The notes under the pieces: model-generated
What the model was told of the DNA's origin: nothing
What the model saw: the letters and a program-made list of their open reading frames with translations, nothing else
Database searches by the model: none
Source: Calothrix sp. HK-06
Lineage (GTDB): Bacteria > Cyanobacteriota > Cyanobacteriia > Cyanobacteriales > Nostocaceae
Length of the DNA: 54,183 bases
NCBI RefSeq assembly: GCF_001904745.1
Contig: NZ_MRCD01000064.1
Span: 1-54,183, forward strand
Reading direction: 5' to 3'
Position numbers and translations under genes: made by a program
Shown: piece by piece, positions 54,153 through 54,183 of the stretch
Numbering within the stretch: the stretch's first letter is position 1
How the letters are laid out: each line of letters opens with the position of its first letter

Positions 54153-54165
54153 GAAACCTGGTTTC
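54153..54165. repeat. GAAACCTGGTTTC palindrome at the window end
   Basis: GAAACC, T, GGTTTC; it matches the palindromes inside the repeat at 25174-25340 and the half-site near base 30. Confidence 0.6.
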
Positions 54166-54183
54166 TTTACAATTTTAATTCTT

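Noticed and set aside
1-54183. tRNA, rRNA, prophage, integrase or transposase genes
   Set aside because: None recognised on either strand; mobile-element traces are limited to small non-coding repeats.

Overview
The window comes from a cyanobacterium, most likely a filamentous heterocyst-former of the Nostocales. The evidence is a phycocyanin beta/alpha gene pair, a PucC-type chlorophyll-protein MFS carrier, the cyanobacterial sufR/sufBCDS arrangement with two CAAC-N6-GTTG operators, CHAT-TPR and caspase-NTPase-WD40 proteins, and several families of small intergenic hairpin repeats. Base composition is AT-rich. The hexamer GGCGCC occurs about 85 times by eye, and I saw no copy of the usual cyanobacterial HIP1 octamer GCGATCGC. 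No rRNA, tRNA, CRISPR array, transposase or prophage was recognised.

Layout. 0-7 kb: a secreted CHAT-TPR protein, a decayed gene, an outer-membrane-barrel-like protein, and a lemA plus M48 metallopeptidase pair, all on the minus strand. 7.7-16 kb: an SF1 helicase whose N-terminus looks like an inactivated DEDD exonuclease; then a radical-SAM aminomutase-like gene, an ATP-grasp (Ddl-like) ligase and murJ in a tight plus-strand run, converging with an overlapping ldh-family/vanW pair. 16-27 kb: small secreted unknowns, a RoxA/MauG-like di-haem cytochrome, a RemA-like protein, an isochorismatase-like hydrolase, a membrane-associated Mn-SOD and an ABC exporter. 26.8-33.6 kb: a 1661-residue caspase-NTPase-WD40 protein and an ABC1/UbiB kinase-like protein. 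34-41.7 kb: AlkB, then an apparent sulfur block: tandem rhodanese, a 53-residue secreted or membrane peptide, a YeeE/YedE thiosulfate transporter, a divergent acyl-CoA-dehydrogenase-like flavoprotein, and a phycocyanin pair. 41.8-45.2 kb: inositol-phosphatase family, TPR, YbjQ and small membrane proteins. 45.2-51.1 kb: sufR and sufBCDS. 51.5-54 kb: an orphan RHH antitoxin behind a decayed brnT toxin, another relic, and a secreted beta-propeller with a PEP-CTERM-like tail.

The most striking observation is the phycocyanin pair at 39.0-40.1 kb. Apart from initiator methionines, neither subunit contains methionine, and the only cysteines are the three chromophore-binding ones. This matches the sulfur-starvation phycocyanin (PC-3) of Calothrix. 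It sits directly beside sulfur-acquisition genes and has no linker genes after it in this window. I infer that 35.0-40.1 kb is a sulfur-limitation response region: it scavenges thiosulfate and possibly organosulfur, and replaces sulfur-rich antenna protein with sulfur-poor protein.

A second theme is how repeats are built into genes. A GCAACGGATGTAAC-type repeat forms or abuts the stop codon of four genes. A GTAGAGAC hairpin family sits at the 3' ends of at least six genes and supplies the stop of one of them. sufD carries two such hairpins inside its reading frame.
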